Shown piece after piece: positions 5,934 through 9,018 of a stretch of 9,018 nt of DNA. Position 1 is the first letter of the stretch; the number at the start of each line of letters is the position of its first letter. The notes below the pieces were generated by a model. The model was not told the DNA's origin. It did not search any database and worked only from the letters and a program-made list of their open reading frames with translations. The stretch lies in contig JAFDXS010000063.1 in assembly GCA_018267795.1 (NCBI GenBank), forward strand, positions 1 through 9,018, read 5' to 3'. The translations under genes were made by a program, and so were the position numbers. The stretch is from Bacteroidota bacterium. Its GTDB lineage: Bacteria > Bacteroidota > Bacteroidia > Chitinophagales > Chitinophagaceae.

Positions 5934-7331
5934 ATGAAATGGTCCTCACTATATAGTGCGCGCAGAACAGGTGATCCGGAACGAAAGATTGATAACTCCG
6001 ATCAGGTACGCACCGCCTTTCTGCGCGACTATGACCGTATAATATTTTCTTCTGCTTTCCGCCGATTGCAGAATAAGACTCAGGTCTTTCCATTACCTGG
6101 TGCTGTGTTTGTACACAACAGGCTCACCCATAGCCTTGAGGTGGCCTCTGTAGGCCGTTCCTTTGGCAAGGCTGTAGGGGATGAATTGGCAAGGCGCTAC
6201 GCCACCAGTGAAGCAGAACATTTTTCAGAGTTTTATAAATATGAATTGCCTTCGGTTATTGCCGCCGCCTGCCTGGCACACGATATTGGCAATCCGCCTT
6301 TTGGCCACTCCGGTGAGGACGCTATACGTACTTACTTTAAAGAACTGGAAGGAGAAACACGAAAAGCGCTCGAAGATCATTTAAGTCCCAATCAACTAAA
6401 AGATTTTGAAAAATTTGAAGGCAATTCTAATGCGTTGCGTGTGCTTACCCACAGCTACAACGAAAAAGAAGCAGGCGGCTATAAGCTCACTTATGCCACG
6501 CTTGCAGCCATTGTAAAATACCCAAGCTCATCAACAGAAGGCTTTAATAAAAAAAGCGGCTTGATAGCTACCAAGAAATCAGGCTTCTTCGATGCTGAGA
6601 TACCAACATACCAATCAATATCTGAAACATTAGGCATTCCTAAAAGAGAAGGCTACAACCATGTATATGCCCGTCATCCTTTTGTATATCTTACAGAGGC
6701 TGCTGATGATATCTGTTATAGAATAATAGATCTTGAAGATGCACATCGCTTACAGATAGCATCGCTGGATACTATTAAAAAACTCTTCCTTCCTTTCTTC
6801 GAAAATGAAAAAGAAGAATGGAATACGCTGGACTACATAGAACGTAAGCTGGCCAATATTAATGACGACAACCAAAAGGTGCAGTACATACGTGCCAAAT
6901 GGATAGGCCACATGACGGGTAAGCTATCGCAGGTATTTATGGAAAAAGAAGAGGAGCTGCTTGCAGGCACCCTGGAGGTGGACCTGATGAAATGCCTACC
7001 GGAACGTGAAAGGCAACTGATAGATGCCATTAATAAATACTCCGTAGCTAATGTGTACAATTATAAGTCTGTAGTGGAGATAGAAATAGCTGGCTATAAT
7101 GTAATAGGCGGCCTGCTGAAAGAATTTATCAATGCAGTGCTTAATCCAACACACACAAAATCTGAAAAAATAATCAAGCTCATATCAAGCCAGTTCCCCA
7201 TCACGCAGGACCCGAAAGGTTTGTACAATAACGTACAGTCTGTAGTGGACTATATATCCGGCATGACAGATCTGTACGCAATAGATATGTATCGTAAAAT
7301 AACCGGTATCACCATACCCGAAATTCGCTAA
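5934..7331 (+). CDS. dgt: dGTPase-family HD-domain deoxynucleoside triphosphate triphosphohydrolase
   Basis: This 465-residue cytoplasmic enzyme is expected to hydrolyse dGTP (or other dNTPs) to the deoxynucleoside and tripolyphosphate, affecting dNTP pools. The family N-terminus is present: R-D-Y-D-R-I-I-F-S-S-A-F-R-R-L-Q-N-K-T-Q-V-F-P (31-53), then H-N-R-L-T-H-S-L-E-V-A (61-71). The metal-binding HD residues are H66, H116-D117 (in A-H-D-I-G-N-P-P-F-G-H) and an Asp of E-A-A-D-D-I (255-260). F-E-G-N-S-N-A-L-R-V-L-T-H (161-173) and the A-D-D-I-C-Y-R-I-I-D-L-E-D segment are also typical. Length fits the Bacteroidota form. ATG 5934 is chosen because homologues begin with M-[KN]-W just before the R-T-G motif; ATG 5892 lies inside a terminator stem, and ATG 5916 would add six residues. 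The QueA-type gene starts 6 bp after the stop, so the two are probably co-transcribed. True nucleotide preference cannot be told from sequence. Confidence 0.93.
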   Translation: MKWSSLYSARRTGDPERKIDNSDQVRTAFLRDYDRIIFSSAFRRLQNKTQVFPLPGAVFVHNRLTHSLEVASVGRSFGKAVGDELARRYATSEAEHFSEFYKYELPSVIAAACLAHDIGNPPFGHSGEDAIRTYFKELEGETRKALEDHLSPNQLKDFEKFEGNSNALRVLTHSYNEKEAGGYKLTYATLAAIVKYPSSSTEGFNKKSGLIATKKSGFFDAEIPTYQSISETLGIPKREGYNHVYARHPFVYLTEAADDICYRIIDLEDAHRLQIASLDTIKKLFLPFFENEKEEWNTLDYIERKLANINDDNQKVQYIRAKWIGHMTGKLSQVFMEKEEELLAGTLEVDLMKCLPERERQLIDAINKYSVANVYNYKSVVEIEIAGYNVIGGLLKEFINAVLNPTHTKSEKIIKLISSQFPITQDPKGLYNNVQSVVDYISGMTDLYAIDMYRKITGITIPEIR

Positions 7332-7337
7332 AACATT

Positions 7338-8558
7338 ATGCAGCACCCAGGCGAATTAAAAATACAGGACTATACCTACGAGCTACCCGACGACAGGATA
7401 GCCAAATATCCTCTTGAGATAAGGGATGCATCAAAGCTGCTTGTCTATAAAGAAGGCAATATAACTGAAGATATATACCGCAACATAGCAACGCATATAC
7501 CCGCTGAAACATTGCTGGTATTCAACCAAACCAAGGTAGTACATGCGCGCCTGCTTTTTAAAAAACCAACAGGTGGTATTATAGAGGTTTTTTGCCTGGA
7601 GCCTCATGAGCAATATGCTGATGTACATACCGCAATGCTGCAAAAAGGCAAAGTGTGGTGGAGCTGTATGATAGGCGGCGCCAGCAAATGGAAGCATGGT
7701 ATGGTGCTGCAACTATCGCACGACAACCCTGCCTTTATATTATCTGCCTATATAGTGGAGCGTGAAACAGGTGCTTATGTCCTGGAACTGTCGTGGAATA
7801 ATGAGGACCTTACTTTTGCCGAAATACTGCATTATGCTGGTAAAGTTCCCTTACCTCCCTATCTGCATCGTGATGCAGAGCAGAGCGATGAGGAACGTTA
7901 CCAAACCATATTTGCCAAGGAAGAAGGCAGCGTAGCCGCCCCAACCGCCGGCCTGCACTTTACTGAGCAGGTATTGAGCAGCTTGGAAGAAAAAAATATT
8001 GATACCGCATTCGTTACCCTGCATGTAGGCGCCGGCACTTTTAAGCCTGTGAAAAGCGAAACCATGCAAGAGCATGAAATGCATGCTGAATGGCTGGAGG
8101 TAGATGTGCCCACATTACAAACGCTCATAGCTCATCTGTCAAAAGGTATCGTAGCAGTAGGCACCACATCAGCCCGCACCCTGGAAAGTCTGTATTGGAT
8201 AGGAGCTAAAATGCACACCGGCAAATCGCTCGATCTGCATGGTATAGCGGTAACGCAGTGGGAGCCTTATGAATCAAATCATTTGATAACCACCGAACAA
8301 GCGCTGCAGGCAATTATAGACTGGCTGAAGGCTAACGGCTATAAAAAGCTGGTTACCCGCACTCAAATAATTATAGCCCCTGGCTACGAATTTAAGCTTA
8401 TAAAGGGACTCGTCACTAATTTCCACCAACCTCAGTCTACCTTGCTGTTACTGGTGGCTGCGCTCATAGGCAACAATTGGCGTACAATATATAATTATGC
8501 ATTACAGCACAGCTACCGCTTCCTCAGTTATGGAGATGGTTGCCTGTTATGGAAATAG
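7338..8558 (+). CDS. queA: S-adenosylmethionine:tRNA ribosyltransferase-isomerase (QueA family, long form)
   Basis: This 406-residue cytoplasmic protein belongs to the QueA family, which moves the ribosyl part of S-adenosylmethionine onto preQ1 in tRNA to form epoxyqueuosine. Family landmarks in order: Y-E-L-P-D-D-R-I-A (14-22), R-D-A-S-K-L-L-V (29-36), F-N-Q-T-K-V-V-H-A-R-L, G-K-V-P-L-P-P-Y-L-H-R, G-S-V-A-A-P-T-A-G-L-H-F-T (197-209), T-L-H-V-G-A-G-T-F-K-P-V (227-238), V-G-T-T-S-A-R-T-L-E-S, T-N-F-H-Q-P-Q-S-T-L-L (from 360) and Y-R-F-L-S-Y-G-D. Classical QueA is about 340-360 residues. The extra length here and segments such as F-C-L-E-P-H-E-Q-Y and I-G-G-A-S-K-W-K-H-G resemble, as I recall, a second QueA-like group of Bacteroidota, so its substrate may differ. 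It starts 6 bp after dgt. No clear terminator follows before nadC. Confidence 0.85.
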   Translation: MQHPGELKIQDYTYELPDDRIAKYPLEIRDASKLLVYKEGNITEDIYRNIATHIPAETLLVFNQTKVVHARLLFKKPTGGIIEVFCLEPHEQYADVHTAMLQKGKVWWSCMIGGASKWKHGMVLQLSHDNPAFILSAYIVERETGAYVLELSWNNEDLTFAEILHYAGKVPLPPYLHRDAEQSDEERYQTIFAKEEGSVAAPTAGLHFTEQVLSSLEEKNIDTAFVTLHVGAGTFKPVKSETMQEHEMHAEWLEVDVPTLQTLIAHLSKGIVAVGTTSARTLESLYWIGAKMHTGKSLDLHGIAVTQWEPYESNHLITTEQALQAIIDWLKANGYKKLVTRTQIIIAPGYEFKLIKGLVTNFHQPQSTLLLLVAALIGNNWRTIYNYALQHSYRFLSYGDGCLLWK

Positions 8559-8590
8559 CTTAACCAATATGTTAATAAATTATTAGTTCT

Positions 8591-8620
8591 GTTCATGCTG
8601 GGGCGTATTTTGTACTTTTG
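8591..8620 (+). promoter_or_regulatory. Bacteroidota-type promoter of nadC
   Basis: TACTTTTG at 8613-8620 matches the -7 consensus TAnnTTTG at every fixed position, and GTTC at 8591-8594 could serve as a weak -33 element 18 bp upstream. It ends 20 bp before the nadC ATG. It suggests nadC is started independently, although read-through from dgt-queA is possible because no terminator is visible. Confidence 0.65.
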
Positions 8621-8640
8621 CGTCTCTGAAAATCAATAGC

Positions 8641-9018
8641 ATGAACATACCTGAGTTTATAGAAGCAGCCCTGAAGGAAGATGTAGGCCCCGGCGATTAC
8701 TCCACCCTTGCTTCCATTCCGGCTGATGCAGTAGGCAAGGCTGTACTGAAAGTAAAAGAGAACGGCGTGCTGGCAGGTGTAGCCCTGGCTGAAGAGATTT
8801 TTTATCATCTGGACCCTAAAGCTGAGTTTACACTTTATAAAGAAGATGGCGAAAAAGTAACCATCGGCGAAATAGCCTTTGAAGTGCAGGCCAATGTGCA
8901 TACTATATTAAAGGCAGAACGCCTGGTGCTCAATTGTATGCAGCGCATGAGTGGTATTGCTACGCTCACACGCTCTTATGTAAATAAAATAAAAGGGTAC
9001 CCTGCAAAGATTCTGGAT
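8641..9018 (+). CDS. nadC: Nicotinate-nucleotide pyrophosphorylase (carboxylating), 5' part
   Basis: The first 126 codons of a gene running off the window end; the family is usually about 280 residues, so more than half is missing. The enzyme joins quinolinate and phosphoribosyl pyrophosphate to give nicotinate mononucleotide, CO2 and pyrophosphate in de novo NAD synthesis. Family features seen: A-L-K-E-D-V-G-P-G-D-Y-S-T (10-22) at the N-terminus, K-E-N-G-V-L-A-G-V (39-47), and A-E-R-L-V-L-N-C-M-Q-R-M-S-G-I-A-T (92-108), whose Glu-Arg and Asn lie in the conserved helix entering the barrel. The active-site Lys and later Arg residues lie beyond the edge. ATG 8641 matches the normal family start and follows a good promoter. 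Confidence 0.93.
   Translation, partial: MNIPEFIEAALKEDVGPGDYSTLASIPADAVGKAVLKVKENGVLAGVALAEEIFYHLDPKAEFTLYKEDGEKVTIGEIAFEVQANVHTILKAERLVLNCMQRMSGIATLTRSYVNKIKGYPAKILD

Noticed and set aside
6181..6384. Second + strand frame inside dgt
   Set aside because: It overlaps the HD-domain coding region in another frame, and its translation has no recognisable features.
8559..8590. Possible terminator after the QueA-type gene
   Set aside because: Only weak AT pairings are present, with no GC stem and no T run.
8593..8901. Minus-strand open frame opposite nadC
   Set aside because: It lies over a clear nadC coding region and its promoter and has no recognisable protein features. The same applies to the other minus-strand frames opposite the dgt, queA and membrane-protein genes.

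Overview
The window looks like chromosomal DNA of a Bacteroidota bacterium, most likely Chitinophagaceae or a near relative. The signs are a C-terminal type IX secretion (T9SS) sorting domain, exported proteins whose signal peptides end in Ala-Gln, an SPII lipoprotein with an acidic/lysine-rich stretch after its cysteine, a TAnnTTTG-type promoter element, A-rich leaders without clear Shine-Dalgarno sequences, and moderate AT richness. All eight supported genes are on the + strand. I see no mobile element, CRISPR array, tRNA or rRNA. No stretch over 300 bases lacks a gene.

Left part (1-2731): the 3' end of a TPR-like gene with its terminator; a secreted 535-residue protein built of two copies of a ~195-residue module plus a T9SS tail, with its terminator; and a small lipoprotein with a carboxypeptidase-regulatory-like beta domain. 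Middle (2783-5851): a terminator; a large polytopic membrane protein with GT-C-glycosyltransferase-like layout; a general-stress-protein-26-type FMN split-barrel protein; and a small exported charged helical protein. Most of these genes are closed by a good intrinsic terminator, so they look like single-gene transcription units.

Right part (5934-9018): housekeeping nucleotide and tRNA genes. A dGTPase-family HD phosphohydrolase (dgt) is followed 6 bp later by a QueA-type protein, which suggests an operon. nadC (cut by the window end) follows behind its own near-consensus Bacteroidota promoter.

I did not find a convincing new multi-gene system. The points most worth a second look are the duplicated T9SS cargo protein, the orphan GT-C-like protein with a helical tail, the long QueA form that may be a paralogue of classical QueA, and several AT-rich dyads just upstream of genes.
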